This document shows positions 42,301 to 51,945 of a stretch of DNA of 64,000 nt, piece by piece (positions within the stretch are counted from its first letter, which is position 1; every line of letters starts with the position of its first letter). Source of the stretch: Halorubellus sp. JP-L1 (GTDB taxonomy: Archaea > Halobacteriota > Halobacteria > Halobacteriales > Natrialbaceae); NCBI RefSeq assembly GCF_011440375.1, contig NZ_JAAOIR010000001.1:186001-250000 (forward strand). The letters run 5' to 3'. Made by a program: the position numbers and the translations under genes. The notes beneath the pieces are model-generated. The model worked only from the letters and a program-made list of their open reading frames with translations, had not been told where the DNA came from and did not search any database.

Positions 42301-45300
42301 GAACGAGACGTTCGCGTTCACCGTCGAGGAGGCCGAAGAGCCACCGGCGGAACTCGAGCCGCTGAACGCGACCGTCGAGAACGAGACGCTGACCGTCGAG
42401 AACCCCAACGACCTCGCCGTCTTCGTCACCGTGACGAACGAGACCGGGGCGAACGAGACGCTCGACGTCTCGGCGAACGACACCGCGACGCTGACCGGCT
42501 TCGCGCCCGGCAACTGGACCGCGGCGGCGGTCGCCGAGGACGACCGGCAGGTCCCCATCGACGGCAACGAGACGTTCGCGTTCACCGTCGAAACACCAGA
42601 CGAACCGGCGGAACTCGAGCCGCTGAACGCGACCGTCGAGAACGAGACGCTGACCGTCGAGAATCCGAACGATGTCGACGTCACCGTCACCGTCACGAAC
42701 GAGACCGGCACCAACCGGACCCTGCCGGTGGGTGCGAACGGCACCGAAAATCTGACCGACCTCGCTCCAGGAAACTGGACCGCAACCGCCACCGCCGATG
42801 ACGACGGGCAGGTCCTCGTCAACGGCAACGAGACGTTCGCTTTCACCGTCGAAGCACCCGACGAACCGACCATAGAGTCGCTGAACGCGACCGCCGACAA
42901 CGCGACGCTCACGGTCGAGAATCCGAACGACGTCGACGTCACCGTCACCGCCACGAACGAGACCGGCACGACCGAGACACTCGACGTCGCGGCCAACGAG
43001 TCTGCGAACCTGACCGACCTCGCACCCGGCAACTGGACGGCGACGGCGTCGACTGAAGACGACGAAGCCGTGCCGGTGAACGGGAACGAGACGTTCGAAT
43101 TCACCGTCGACGCACCGGAGGAGCCGGCGCTCGAATCGCTGAACGCCACCGTCGAGAACGCCACGCTAACTGTCGAGAATCCGAACGACGTCGACGTCAC
43201 CGTCACCGTGACGAACGAGAGCGGCGCGACCGAGACGCTCGACGTCCCGGCGACCGATGCCGCGTCGTTCGAAGCAATCCCGGCGGGGAACTACACCGCG
43301 ACGGCCGAGACCGAGGACGACCGGTCGCTCGAGATAGACGGCAACGAGACCTTCGCGTTCTCCGTGGCGGCGGAGCCACCGGCGGAACTCGAGTCCCTCG
43401 ACGCGACCGTCGAGAACGCGACGCTGGCCGTCGAGAACCCCAACGACCTGCCGGTCGTCGTGAACGCCACGAACGAGACCGACGCGAACCGGACCCTGAC
43501 GGTGGACGCGAACGACACCGCGAACCTGACCGACCTCGCGCCCGGCAATTGGACCGTGACGGCGACGACTGAGGACGACAGACAAGTCCCCGTCAACGGC
43601 AACGAGACGTTCGCGTTCACCGTCGAGGCGCCGGAGGAGCCGGCACCCGAATCGCTGAACGCGACCGCCGACAACGCGACGCTCACGGTCGAGAATCCGA
43701 ACGACGTCGACGTCACCGTCACCGCCACGAACGAGACCGGCACGACCGAGACACTCGACGTCGCGGCCAACGAGTCTGCGAACCTGACCGACCTCGCACC
43801 CGGCAACTGGACGGCGACGGCGTCGACTGAAGACGACGAACCCGTGCCGGTGAACGACAACGAAGCGTTCGCATTCACCGTCGAAGCGCCGGAAGAGCCG
43901 GCGCTCGAATCGTTGAACGCGACTGTCAACAACGCGACGCTGGCCATCGAGAACCCAAACGAGGTCGACGTCACTGTCACTGCTACGAACGAGACGGGTA
44001 TCAGCGAGACGTTCGACGTCGCGGCCAACGGGTCTGCGAACCTGACCGACCTCGCGCCTGGAAACTGGACCGCGACGGCCGAGACCGAGGACGACCGAGC
44101 GGTTCCTGTCGACGGCAACGAGACGTTCGAATTCACCGTCGAAGAACCCGAAGCACCGGCGCTCGAATCACTCGTCGTGGTCGTCGGAAACGAGACGTTC
44201 AGCGTCGAGAACCCGAACGAGCAGGCCGCGACCGTGACGGTCGCGAACGAGTCCGGGACGGTCAACGTCACGACCGTCGATCCCGGAGTGAACGCGACCG
44301 TGAGCGGACTCGCACCGGGCAACTACACGCTGAACGCGACGAGCGAGGACGGGCGGTTCGTCCCCCTGAACGGGAACGAGACGCTGTCGATCGAACTCGT
44401 CGGCGCACCGGTCGACTCGGACGGCGACGGGTTGATCGACGAGCGCGAGGCCGAGTTGGGGACGAACGCGACGCGCGCTGACACCGACGGCGACGGCCTC
44501 GACGACGGCGAGGAGGTCGAGCGCGAGACCGACCCGCTCCACCCCGACAGCGACCTGGACGCGCTGACCGACGGCGAGGAGGTCGCCGCGGCATCGGACC
44601 CACTGAACCAGTCCGACCCCGGGTTCGTCGACGCCGACCGCTACGGGTTCGACCCCGACGACCCCAACCGGTCGATATTCTGGCTGAATCCCGCAATCGG
44701 CGCCCACGGGGTCGAGGAACCGCAACTCGTCGACTCCGAGGAGATCGAACGCCTGATCCACGAGCAGATCAACGAGGTCCGCGAGGAGAACGGACTCGAC
44801 CCGCTGGCGTTCAACGACACGTTCGCGTCGGTCGCGCGCGCACACAGTGCGGACATGGCCGACCGGGACTTCTTCGAGCACGTCAATCCCGACGGCGAAG
44901 GCCCGTTCGACCGGTACAGTAGCGTCGTGGACGACGGTGCCTGTAGCGCCTACGGCGAGAACATCCAAGGGATCGGCGGCCCGACCACGAACGAGGACTT
45001 CGCGGACGCCGTCGTCTCCTGGTGGATGAACTCCTCTGAGCACCGCGCGAACGTCCTCGACCCGGACTGGGAGAGCGAGGGCATCGGCGTCTACTTCACG
45101 ACGGACAGCATCAACGACACCTTCGTCGGCGGCGGCGAGACCGAGGGACTCCTCGGTCGCTCTCAGGTCTCGCTACTCGCGACGCAGAACTTCTGCGACG
45201 AGACCCAGCCGACCGAACCGACGACCACGACGACGGAGCCGACGACGACGGAGCCGCCGACGACCGAACCGACGACCACGGAGCCAACGACGACGGAGCC

Positions 45301-45520
45301 GACGACTACTGCTCCCACGACCACTGAGGCGACGACGACGGAGCCCACGACGACTGAACCGACGACGACGGAACCCGCCACCGAGCCGACGACCGAGTCG
45401 GAGTCGCCCTTCACGACGACCGAGGACGACCTCGACGATGCAGCTCCGAGAGGTGTCTGGCCTGCATCGCTCGCGTTGCTCGGGCTGTTCGGCGTGTTGC
45501 TCGGTCGCACTCGACGCTGA
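39338..45520 (+). CDS. Giant mosaic secreted/surface protein (NVTQ repeats, TSP3, beta repeats, CAP)
   Basis: About 2060 residues. A signal peptide ([20 protein letters not shown]) is followed by: eleven units of about 23 residues with (N/S)VTQ(I/V/L)Q (residues about 125-399); DTDGDGLxDGxEV calcium-binding thrombospondin-type-3 units (about 435-745); eleven beta-type repeats of about 75-80 residues with [13 protein letters not shown] and LAPGNWTAT (about 748-1688); a second short calcium array (about 1692-1765); and a CAP/SCP domain (about 1802-1953; [35 protein letters not shown]). A Thr/Pro/Glu stalk and a C-terminal helix with RTRR complete it. N-glycosylation sequons are dense. The end lacks a PGF-CTERM motif. 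A role in adhesion, matrix or envelope is inferred. The start could also be the ATG at 39365. Confidence 0.9.
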   Translation: MSRRDRPPAMAAKPLLVALVALTVVASAPAAAIGVATAQTPAAATPAPITQSATTSNSAATSHPAASTANKESIPLDPTHLDVSATPAVQTPADVTGFDAPATVLQSSSDAAERGVEEGAELAQRQGANVTQAQIAAAKEAAVGVASQHQEVNVTQVQRAARGAAHGALVQAQSANVTQIQASVAGSFDGALTQSQSANVTQLQSAAWGAAHGSLAQAQRVSVTQVQQAAAGAASGAARGAGKQKVPDVGKVQEAAQGGAYGALERDGKPEKTHGAAKGGAEGALEQSQQANVKQVQVAALGGAEGAVSQSQQATVRQVQAASHGGAAGAISQSQTVNVVQIQIAAGGAASGALSQSQSASVTQIQSAARGACRGVLGQVTQVQVVNIVQIQIFVQITAAETTKEAVKDGESSPSKITRDGERKGKDKYRSPGDRDRDGLSDDQERLISTDPNDVDTDGDGLNDGTEVLIESTDPLNPDTDGDGVDDGEEVEIGTDPTRADTDRDGVDDGDELEQGSDPLDPNDPAETDADGDGLTLREERALGTDPNDLDTDGDGIDDGTEVNSYGSSPLAFDTDGDGLGDGSEVDLGTDPTDPDTDGDGLTDRAELVRGTDPTDPDDPAPPDPDDDGLGTAQEERLGTDPNDPDTDDDGLEDGQEVLSTFTDPLDDDTDGDGFPDGEEVENDTDPLDPNDPVQRDADDDGLPDEAEEAIGTNVTDPDTDGDGISDGTEVEEGTDPLDPDDPPEVTPLAVATDCENVTVTNPNDVPVTVNVTGPNGTVQAGLAAGETRQVVAAAGEYSLTASTGDGTTVPLGEENETEFDVAVDECPTVAQSLTVVERERNVSVTNPNDAPVTVTATDDADADAARNETVPANETATLGLDPGNYTLTAETDADAGEPVPLNGEPTFNVSIASDPVEAALAASVENDTLIVANPSGVNATANLTNETGTVESFAVSTGEIATVTDLAPGNYTLTATGAENATARVNGNETFAFTVEEAEEPPAELEPLNATVENETLTVENPNDLAVFVTVTNETGANETLDVSANDTATLTGFAPGNWTAAAVAEDDRQVPIDGNETFAFTVETPDEPAELEPLNATVENETLTVENPNDVDVTVTVTNETGTNRTLPVGANGTENLTDLAPGNWTATATADDDGQVLVNGNETFAFTVEAPDEPTIESLNATADNATLTVENPNDVDVTVTATNETGTTETLDVAANESANLTDLAPGNWTATASTEDDEAVPVNGNETFEFTVDAPEEPALESLNATVENATLTVENPNDVDVTVTVTNESGATETLDVPATDAASFEAIPAGNYTATAETEDDRSLEIDGNETFAFSVAAEPPAELESLDATVENATLAVENPNDLPVVVNATNETDANRTLTVDANDTANLTDLAPGNWTVTATTEDDRQVPVNGNETFAFTVEAPEEPAPESLNATADNATLTVENPNDVDVTVTATNETGTTETLDVAANESANLTDLAPGNWTATASTEDDEPVPVNDNEAFAFTVEAPEEPALESLNATVNNATLAIENPNEVDVTVTATNETGISETFDVAANGSANLTDLAPGNWTATAETEDDRAVPVDGNETFEFTVEEPEAPALESLVVVVGNETFSVENPNEQAATVTVANESGTVNVTTVDPGVNATVSGLAPGNYTLNATSEDGRFVPLNGNETLSIELVGAPVDSDGDGLIDEREAELGTNATRADTDGDGLDDGEEVERETDPLHPDSDLDALTDGEEVAAASDPLNQSDPGFVDADRYGFDPDDPNRSIFWLNPAIGAHGVEEPQLVDSEEIERLIHEQINEVREENGLDPLAFNDTFASVARAHSADMADRDFFEHVNPDGEGPFDRYSSVVDDGACSAYGENIQGIGGPTTNEDFADAVVSWWMNSSEHRANVLDPDWESEGIGVYFTTDSINDTFVGGGETEGLLGRSQVSLLATQNFCDETQPTEPTTTTTEPTTTEPPTTEPTTTEPTTTEPTTTAPTTTEATTTEPTTTEPTTTEPATEPTTESESPFTTTEDDLDDAAPRGVWPASLALLGLFGVLLGRTRR
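39709..40536 (+). repeat. Eleven degenerate 69-nt repeats coding for NVTQxQ units
   Basis: Units centre on codons for (A/V)NVTQ(I/V)Q followed by AAxGAAxGAL, for example [20 protein letters not shown]. Drift and two insertions (around residues 230-265) break strict periodicity. Confidence 0.85.
42878..43840 (+). repeat. Exact 189-nt duplication inside the beta-repeat region
   Basis: 42878-43066 and 43652-43840 appear identical base for base, including silent positions, while neighbouring units differ at many positions. The copies are 774 nt apart. Confidence 0.85.
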
Positions 45521-45596
45521 CCGAGCACCCCCGCGGAGGGCTTCCGACGGGCGGAGACCGAGTCCTTTTCTTGCATCCCGGGGGTACGGACCCGTA

Positions 45597-47090
45597 ATGA
45601 CCCTGCACGTCTCGAACACGCTGACCGGCGAGCGCGAGGTCTTCGAGCCCCAGGACCCCGACGACGTCCTGCTCTACGCCTGCGGGCTCACGACGAGCGA
45701 CCCCGCGCACGTCGGGCACGCTCGCCTCTGGGTGGCCGCCGACGTCATGCATCGCTACCTCGAGTACCTCGGGTACGGCGTCCGGCACGTCGAGAACTTC
45801 ACGGACGTGAACGAGAAGATCGTCGCGCGCGCCGGCGACCCCGACCTCGGCGGGGACGAGGCCGCGGTCGCCCGGCACTACATCCAGCAGATGCTCGGCC
45901 AGATGCGCGCGCTGAACCTCAAGCGCGCGGAGGTGTACCCGCGCGTGAGCGAGCACGTTCCCGAGATCGTCGACCTCGTGGAGACGCTCGTCGAGAAGGG
46001 GTACGCGTACGAATCCAATGGCTCCGTCTACTTCGACGTGACCGAGTTCCCCGACTACGGGAAGCTCTCGAACCAGACCGTCGACGAGATCGAGGAGCAA
46101 GGCGACCCAGACGAGCGCGGCGAGAAACGGCATCCGGCGGACTTCGCGCTCTGGAAGGCGAACGGCGTCTCCGCGGACGCGGTCCACGAGCACCGCAAGC
46201 CGGACCATCCCGGCGAGGCCGACGGCGAGGAACCGCCGGAGGGTCAGGTGTGGGAGTCGCCGTGGGGACGGGGTCGGCCCGGCTGGCACATCGAGTGCTC
46301 GGCGATGAGCATGACGCACCTCGATTCCTCGATCGACGTGCATGTCGGCGGGCAAGACCTCGTGTTCCCGCACCACGAGAACGAGATCGCCCAGAGCGAG
46401 GCGGCGACGGACGAGCGGTTCGCGCGCTACTGGCTGCACGTCCGCTTGCTGCAGACGAAGGGCGAGAAGATGAGTTCGAGCCTCGGGAACTACTGGTCGG
46501 TCGGCGAGGCCCTGGACGCGGTCGGCGGGAACGTCCTCCGGATGTTCCTCGTGTCGACGGCGTACCACAACGAGGCCGTCTACGGCGAGGAGACGCTGCG
46601 GGAGGCCGAGGAGCGCTGGGAGCGCTTCGAGCGCGGGTACGAGCGAGCTATCGAGGCGTGCGACAGCGAAGCGGCGCGGACGAAGGTCGAGGACGTCGAC
46701 CTCCGGCACGCGGTCGCGGACGCCCGCCAGTCGTTCGAGGACGGCATGGACGACGACTTCAACACGCGGAAGGCGGTGACGGCGCTCCTCGAACTCGTCG
46801 GCGCGGTCCACGAGCACGTCGACGGCCGCGAGCAGTACGACTACCGCGCGCTCCACTACGCCGTGGACGCGTTCGAGGAACTCGGCGGGGACGTCCTCGG
46901 GTTCGCGTTCGACGCCGCACCCGACGGCGAGGCCGACCTCGCCGGCGACGTCGTCGACCTCGTCCTCTCCGTTCGCGAACGCGAGCGCGACGCCGGGAAC
47001 TACGAGCGCGCGGACGAACTCCGCGACGAGCTGGAAGCTCTCGGCGTGGAAGTACAGGACACCGACGACGGCCCCTCGTACCGACTCTGA
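45597..47090 (+). CDS. cysS: Cysteinyl-tRNA synthetase
   Basis: 497 residues. Class I synthetase: [20 protein letters not shown] holds the HIGH-equivalent (HVGH), and the first zinc Cys is in [14 protein letters not shown] and [10 protein letters not shown] supply further zinc ligands, and [11 protein letters not shown] is the KMSKS-type loop. Acidic insertions ([10 protein letters not shown] and [12 protein letters not shown] regions) reflect halophily. The ATG at 45597 is preferred because CCTTTTCTTG (about 45563-45572) lies 30 nt before it. Confidence 0.96.
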   Translation: MTLHVSNTLTGEREVFEPQDPDDVLLYACGLTTSDPAHVGHARLWVAADVMHRYLEYLGYGVRHVENFTDVNEKIVARAGDPDLGGDEAAVARHYIQQMLGQMRALNLKRAEVYPRVSEHVPEIVDLVETLVEKGYAYESNGSVYFDVTEFPDYGKLSNQTVDEIEEQGDPDERGEKRHPADFALWKANGVSADAVHEHRKPDHPGEADGEEPPEGQVWESPWGRGRPGWHIECSAMSMTHLDSSIDVHVGGQDLVFPHHENEIAQSEAATDERFARYWLHVRLLQTKGEKMSSSLGNYWSVGEALDAVGGNVLRMFLVSTAYHNEAVYGEETLREAEERWERFERGYERAIEACDSEAARTKVEDVDLRHAVADARQSFEDGMDDDFNTRKAVTALLELVGAVHEHVDGREQYDYRALHYAVDAFEELGGDVLGFAFDAAPDGEADLAGDVVDLVLSVRERERDAGNYERADELRDELEALGVEVQDTDDGPSYRL

Positions 47091-47174
47091 GCGCGAACAG
47101 GAGCGTCCACGTCCGCGCCGCACCCGAATCTCCTTGACCGGTCCTTTAAGACCCGGCGGTGTTTGCGGTGGGGT

Positions 47175-47834
47175 ATGCATCTCGATAGACGGGCGCTCGT
47201 CGCGCTCGCACTCGTATCGACGCTCGCGACAGCCGGCTGCCTCGGCTTCCTCTCGGGGACCACGTCCGTGGAGGCGTCCCCGGCGGTCGTCGACGATGCG
47301 ACGGCGAGCGACGCCCAGTACGAGAAGACCGACACGCGCGACGTCAGCGTGAACCGGACGTTCTCGGCGGCCGACCAGGAGCGCACCGTCGAGGTGACGA
47401 ACTGGGCGGTCGAGTACCACAAGACCGTGAGCGTCGGCCCGCTCGTCGACCAGAAAGCGGCGGTGTTCGCGACGTTCTCCTCGCCGGAGGTCAGCGTCCT
47501 CGGCCAGTCGTTCAACCCGCTCTCCGAACTCGGCACGAAGGAGTTCGCGCAACGCATGCAAGGTCAGTACGACGGCCTGACCGTCGGTGACGAGGTGAAC
47601 TCGACGACGGTCCGCGTCGCGGGCGAGGAGACGAACGTCTCCCAGTTCGAGGGCACCGCGACGTTCGACGGCCAGGAGGTCGACGTCTACGTCGTCGTCA
47701 GCGAACCGGTCAAGCACGAGGGCGACTACGTCGTCGCGATGGCGGTCTACCCGCAGGCGATGGACGGCGAGTACGAGACCGTGCTCCGCATGATGCGGAA
47801 CGTCGACCACCCTAGCGACGAGTCCGCCGAGTAG
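47175..47834 (+). CDS. DUF6517-type lipoprotein
   Basis: 219 residues. The signal peptide with lipobox is LVALALVSTLATAGC. The mature part contains TVEVTNWAVEYHKTVSVGPL, then FSSPEVSVLGQSFNPLSELG, then QGQYDGLTVGDEV, a pattern I recall from the haloarchaeal DUF6517 family. Function unknown. CTTTAAGA (about 47144-47151) is 28 nt before the ATG. Confidence 0.85.
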   Translation: MHLDRRALVALALVSTLATAGCLGFLSGTTSVEASPAVVDDATASDAQYEKTDTRDVSVNRTFSAADQERTVEVTNWAVEYHKTVSVGPLVDQKAAVFATFSSPEVSVLGQSFNPLSELGTKEFAQRMQGQYDGLTVGDEVNSTTVRVAGEETNVSQFEGTATFDGQEVDVYVVVSEPVKHEGDYVVAMAVYPQAMDGEYETVLRMMRNVDHPSDESAE

Positions 47835-47975
47835 TTCGACGGCCGCCTCCTCCACCTCGCACGCAACTCGGCCGCGACCAGACAGGAGTCTTTTACCGAC
47901 CGCTCTCGCTTCTCGACGTAACGCTCATCGCTGGAGAGGATCCGAGCAGAAGCAGTCGTCGTGGCGCGAAACGGA

Positions 47976-49697
47976 TTACCGGTCGAGGACCGTCGTTCGC
48001 CGCGCCGGGGCTGCTTCAGCGCGTGCGACCGACGGACTCTCAGCGTCGAACGTCGTCGCGCTCGCGGACTGCGGCGAAACCACGCTCGACGACGCACCGA
48101 GACCGGTCGGTGCCGCGAGACTGTTCGAGCCGCTGTTGTTCACGTCGATCTCGTGCACGGCCACCTTCAGGAACGTGATCGGCGGCGGCAGCACGCCGTC
48201 CTCGAGCTCGAGTGTTGGTTTCACTCCTGCTAGCTCGTTGTCGTACGTGACAGTCGTTCCTTGTTGCATGGCTGTCGGACCGCCAACGATTGCTCCCTTG
48301 AACTCCGTTGAGCCCGTCGAGATGCACATGTCCCAGCCGTTACAATTACTTGAGCCAGTCGGAGCTACAGGGTTAGCCTCACCACCTCCGTCCCACCGTT
48401 CCAAAGCCGGTTCGTTTCTAGGAGCGTAGATGGTTCCGGTGAACGTAGCACTATTTTGCCACACTGCGAGCATTTCAGAGGTGCCGTAGATTTGGAGGTG
48501 TTTTGCACTTCCTGCACCGACTTCGCCATTATTTTGGCTATAGTTCCCGGTCGTATATATTCGAACCACATTCTCAGTATTGGTGCCAATAACGTCGAGG
48601 CTGCCACCATCGATTGACATATTACCGTCGATGATCAACGTCACGTTACCGTCCGAAACGTCGATTTCTCTTTCACTGGACAGTTTGAAACCGTTGGAAT
48701 CGAAGTACGTGCCAGCAGTGGTAATGTCTCCGTCATCAACGATATCGTGTTCGCTGATGGAGTCATCTGAATCATCGTCCACGACCTCACTTGCGTTTTT
48801 CACCTTCCGCTCGATGGCGGTATCGAGTTCGTACAGGTCGGACTCGGCGTTCTCCTCGCCGTCGACATCATTCCCATTCTTGCAATCGTAAACTTCTCCT
48901 GAAGCAGCGATAGAGTCGGGTGACTCCTTGTTTTTGACGCAAATATCACCATCTTCACCGCCGGTTGCCATGACACCCTTCTGGAAGTCCCCGTTCGCGA
49001 CTGGCTGTCCGAGCTTCACCTTCACGGTTCCCTTGTCGCCTGGGGGCGAGTGGTCGACGGAGACGGCGACGTCGTTCGTTTGCGTGCGGAAGTACTCCGC
49101 CCAGCCCATGTAGTACTCGCTCGTGATGTGCAGCGTCACGAGTTCGCCTTTCACGAAGCTGTTGTTGCTGCTCGAGGAGTTTGTACCGCGTTTGTTGATG
49201 TTCAGTTCGCCTGGCCGAACTTGCTCATCACCATCCAGTGCCGGTATGGGGAACGTCAGCGAGCCGTTCTGGTACTCGACGGGGGGCCGCGATACCATCC
49301 GCGACTCCTTGCCGGTGTTACGCCAGACGCCGCCGGCCTGGTACGCGATGGTCTCGCCGTTGTTCTCGTACACCAGCGCGCCGATCGACACTGTTTTCGT
49401 TGTGTTATCGCCGACCTCGACGCGGATCGTCCCGGTGTCCTCCTGCCTGAACGCCGCGGTCTGGTCTTGGACGTCGAAGTTCATCGAGCGGTACTTCTGG
49501 CGCCCGAACGCGACGCTGGAGACGTCCTTGTTGAACTCGCGGAACGTGTTCTCGACCTGGGTCTCCTGTGCGTTGTTCTGTGACTGGTCGATCGTCGCTG
49601 CCCCGACGACGAACAGCGAGACGGACGCCGCGGCGACCAACCCGATCATCAGGACGACGGCCATGACCGACGTCTGTGATCGACTCTCACCGGTCAC
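47976..49697 (-). CDS. Pilin-like membrane-anchored protein (DUF7289-type) with beta-helix domain
   Basis: 573 residues with a GTG start. The N-terminus (SRSQTSVMAVVLMIGLVAAA then SVSLFVVGAATI) is like archaeal type IV pilin precursors. A middle domain (about 60-230) is followed by an acidic linker and a domain with repeating short strands (DVSDGNVTLIIDGNMSIDGG, GNYSQNNGEVGAGSAKHLQI) that looks like a polymer-forming beta-helix. The end has an Ala/Ser-rich tail of about 50 residues. Codons 150-500 are visibly AT-richer than the neighbouring genes (48.2-49.3 kb). The likely Shine-Dalgarno sequence GAGGTGA lies 6 nt before the GTG. Probably a surface or pilus-related protein. Confidence 0.78.
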   Translation of the reverse strand: MTGESRSQTSVMAVVLMIGLVAAASVSLFVVGAATIDQSQNNAQETQVENTFREFNKDVSSVAFGRQKYRSMNFDVQDQTAAFRQEDTGTIRVEVGDNTTKTVSIGALVYENNGETIAYQAGGVWRNTGKESRMVSRPPVEYQNGSLTFPIPALDGDEQVRPGELNINKRGTNSSSSNNSFVKGELVTLHITSEYYMGWAEYFRTQTNDVAVSVDHSPPGDKGTVKVKLGQPVANGDFQKGVMATGGEDGDICVKNKESPDSIAASGEVYDCKNGNDVDGEENAESDLYELDTAIERKVKNASEVVDDDSDDSISEHDIVDDGDITTAGTYFDSNGFKLSSEREIDVSDGNVTLIIDGNMSIDGGSLDVIGTNTENVVRIYTTGNYSQNNGEVGAGSAKHLQIYGTSEMLAVWQNSATFTGTIYAPRNEPALERWDGGGEANPVAPTGSSNCNGWDMCISTGSTEFKGAIVGGPTAMQQGTTVTYDNELAGVKPTLELEDGVLPPPITFLKVAVHEIDVNNSGSNSLAAPTGLGASSSVVSPQSASATTFDAESPSVARAEAAPARRTTVLDR

Positions 49698-50037
49698 TCC
49701 TCCTCACCTCCGCGCGTCGTTCGCTGGCATCCCTGCCCCGAGGGGATCCGTGTTGCATAGTGTGCCTAGAAAGCGTCCCTTACCAAATGTATGACGTAAC
49801 GATGCAACACGTTCCAAAATAATATTATGATAACGTTCAAAAACACATAGATAGTTACCATGCAAGGATGCCTGTATTAGGTCTATAGTGGTTTTGGCCT
49901 CCTTTTAACCAGTGAATATTACCATTGGTTTGTCGCAGGGGCCGATTCGGGCCCGTTCCTGCTGGAGAACCAAACAGAAATCGCGGCTTGAACGATGGGT
50001 CGCCCCGTTCAATCGGGGCCTGAAACGCGCGAATTCG
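49698..50037. other. AT-rich gene-free stretch with inverted repeats
   Basis: 340 nt. 49790-49930 is strongly AT-rich (for example AAATAATATTATGATAACG) and likely holds promoter signals for the 49697 gene. 49995-50030 contains CCCCGTTCAATCGGGG, a 5-bp stem with a 6-nt loop, and GGGCCGATTCGGGCCC lies near 49938-49953. I see no coding frame. A 9-codon frame (ATG 49730 to TGA 49704, minus strand) ends 7 nt before the GTG. Confidence 0.5.
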
Positions 50038-50850
50038 TCACTCGCCCGTCCACTCGGGCTCCCGGTCCTCGAAGAACGCGTCGATGCCCTCGTCCTTGTC
50101 CACTGACGAGAACAGCAGCGCGAACAGCTCCGCCTCGTACTCGATGCCCTGCTCCAGGTCCATCCGCGACCCCGCCTGCACCGCATCCTTCGCGAGTTCG
50201 AGCGCCAGCGGGCTCTTCTCGGCCATCCGCCCGGCGAGTTCGTACACGCGCTCGTCCAACTCGCCCTCATCGCAGACCTCGTCGACCAGCCCGATGTCCG
50301 CCGCCTCCTCCGCGTCGACCAGCTCGCCGGAGAGAACCAACCGCATCGCCTGGCCTTCGCCGACTAGTCTCGGCAGCCGCTGGGTCGCGCCGCCGCCGGG
50401 CATGATGCCGAGGTTGATCTCCGGCTGGCCGAGCTTCGCCCCCGCGCTCGCGATCCGAACGTCGCACCCGAGCGCGAGTTCGTTCCCGCCGCCGAGACAG
50501 TGGCCGTTGATGCGCGCGAGCACCGGCTTCTCGAGGTCGTCGACGTACTCGTAGACGCGCGGTCGCTTCGACGCCTCGCGCTGCTCGACCGCGTTCCGTT
50601 CCCGGAGCTCGGAGACGTCCGCGCCCGCGACGAACGCGTCGGACTCGTCCGAGCCAGTCAACACGACGACGCGGACGTCGTCGTCGGCCTCGACCGCGTC
50701 GAGGACGTCCTTCAGTTCGCGGCGCAACTGCGCGTTCAGCGCGTTCCGCTTGTCGGGTCGTTCGAGCGTGACAGTCGCGACGTACTCGGCGTGCTCGCCG
50801 ACGGACGCGGCGACGAGGTCGCAATCGTCAGCGGCGTCGACTACTCCCAT
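50038..50850 (-). CDS. Enoyl-CoA hydratase/isomerase (crotonase fold)
   Basis: 270 residues: ATVTLERPDKRNALNAQLRR, GSDESDAFVAGADVSELRER (oxyanion loop), RINGHCLGGGNELALGCDVR, and EINLGIMPGGGATQRLPRLV with a catalytic Glu position. It hydrates enoyl-CoA in beta-oxidation. The start lies inside the end of the 3-hydroxyacyl-CoA dehydrogenase gene (10-nt overlap), so both steps are coupled. It might also feed PHA synthesis through phaJ (inference). Confidence 0.9.
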   Translation of the reverse strand: MGVVDAADDCDLVAASVGEHAEYVATVTLERPDKRNALNAQLRRELKDVLDAVEADDDVRVVVLTGSDESDAFVAGADVSELRERNAVEQREASKRPRVYEYVDDLEKPVLARINGHCLGGGNELALGCDVRIASAGAKLGQPEINLGIMPGGGATQRLPRLVGEGQAMRLVLSGELVDAEEAADIGLVDEVCDEGELDERVYELAGRMAEKSPLALELAKDAVQAGSRMDLEQGIEYEAELFALLFSSVDKDEGIDAFFEDREPEWTGE

Positions 50851-51770
50851 ACCGGCCCCTCCGAACCGTCGTCGCTACTCGCCTGGCCGGCGGCCGCGGC
50901 GTCCTCGCTCACGCCCACGACCTCGCCGTCCTCCCACACGTAGTAGCCCTCGCCGGTCTTCTTCCCGAGCTTGCCCGCGCGGACCTTCCGGCGGAGCGAC
51001 TGCGGCGGCTTGAAGCGCTCGCCGAGTTCCTCCCGGAGGTGCTCGAGGATGTCCAGGCGGACGTCGAGGCCGACGACGTCGCCGAGTTCGATCGGGCCCA
51101 TCGGGTGGTTGTAGCCGAGTTCCATCGCCGCGTCGATGTCGCGCGGGCTGGCCACGCCCTCCTCGAGCATCCGGATCGCCTCCACGCCGAGCGCGACGCC
51201 GAGACGCGACGACGCGAACCCCGCGGTGTCGCGGACGACGACCGCCTCCTTCCCGAGGTCCTCGGCGAAGTCCGACCCGAACCGGACCGTGCGCTCGCTC
51301 GCCTGCTCGGGGACGACGACCTCGACGAGCCCCATGATGTGCACGGGATTGAAGAAGTGAAGGCCGATCGCGCGACTGGGATCGTCGAGGACGCTCGCGA
51401 TCTCCGTGACGGAGAGCGAGGACGTGTTCGACGCGATGATCGCGTCGTCGTCGACGGCGGCTTCGACGTCCTCGAACGTGGACTGCTTGATCTCCATCTG
51501 TTCCGGGACGGCCTCGACGACGAGGTCGGCCCCGGCCACGGCGGAGTCCAGGTCGGTCGTGGTGTCGATCCGGTCGAGGGCCGCCGTCTTCTCGTCGGCC
51601 GTGACCTTCCCGCGGTCGACCCCGCCCTGGAGGTTCGCCTCGATCGCGTCGAGGCCGTCCTCGAGGATGCCGCTCTCGATGTCCCGCATCGTGACGTCGT
51701 GGCCGGCCATCGCGCTGACCTGCGCGATGCCGTGGCCCATCGTGCCTGCTCCGAGTACACTGATTCGCAT
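50841..51770 (-). CDS. 3-hydroxyacyl-CoA dehydrogenase
   Basis: 309 residues. NAD loop VLGAGTMGHGIAQVSAMAGH at the N-terminus, EAVPEQMEIKQ, ASNTSSLSVTEIA, then GLHFFNPVHIMGLVEVV with the catalytic His, and the C-terminal domain with YNHPMGPIELGDVVGLD and KLGKKTGEGYYVWED. It oxidises (S)-3-hydroxyacyl-CoA. The ATG at 51770 has AACGCTTACC (about 51797-51806, minus strand) about 31 nt upstream, so this pair is transcribed apart from the genes at 51946-54623. Confidence 0.93.
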   Translation of the reverse strand: MRISVLGAGTMGHGIAQVSAMAGHDVTMRDIESGILEDGLDAIEANLQGGVDRGKVTADEKTAALDRIDTTTDLDSAVAGADLVVEAVPEQMEIKQSTFEDVEAAVDDDAIIASNTSSLSVTEIASVLDDPSRAIGLHFFNPVHIMGLVEVVVPEQASERTVRFGSDFAEDLGKEAVVVRDTAGFASSRLGVALGVEAIRMLEEGVASPRDIDAAMELGYNHPMGPIELGDVVGLDVRLDILEHLREELGERFKPPQSLRRKVRAGKLGKKTGEGYYVWEDGEVVGVSEDAAAAGQASSDDGSEGPVWE

Positions 51771-51945
51771 GAGAGAAACGGAGACGGCCGGGCAGGTAAG
51801 CGTTGCCCGTCGGCATCGCCACGAACGCGGCGCTGCGCTCTCGGTCGCGACAAGTATTTCCACGGCCGCACCGCCGCGGGCCGCATCGAGACGATTCCGT
51901 CGGACGAGCAGGACGCGTCCGACGCCGTAGCCGAGCCCGTCTCGT

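Noticed and set aside
45205-45400. ACGACGGAGCC-type tandem repeat
   Set aside because: In-frame Thr/Glu/Pro stalk codons of the giant surface protein, as expected before a C-terminal anchor.
45411-47855. 814-codon minus-strand frame opposite cysS and the lipoprotein gene
   Set aside because: Opposes cysS, whose catalytic motifs are intact. The antisense product has no recognisable domain.
49987-50030. CRISPR-like repeat (GTTTCAGGCCCCGATTGAAC on the minus strand)
   Set aside because: It partly resembles haloarchaeal repeats (GTTTCAG...GATTGAA), but there is one copy, no spacers and no cas genes.
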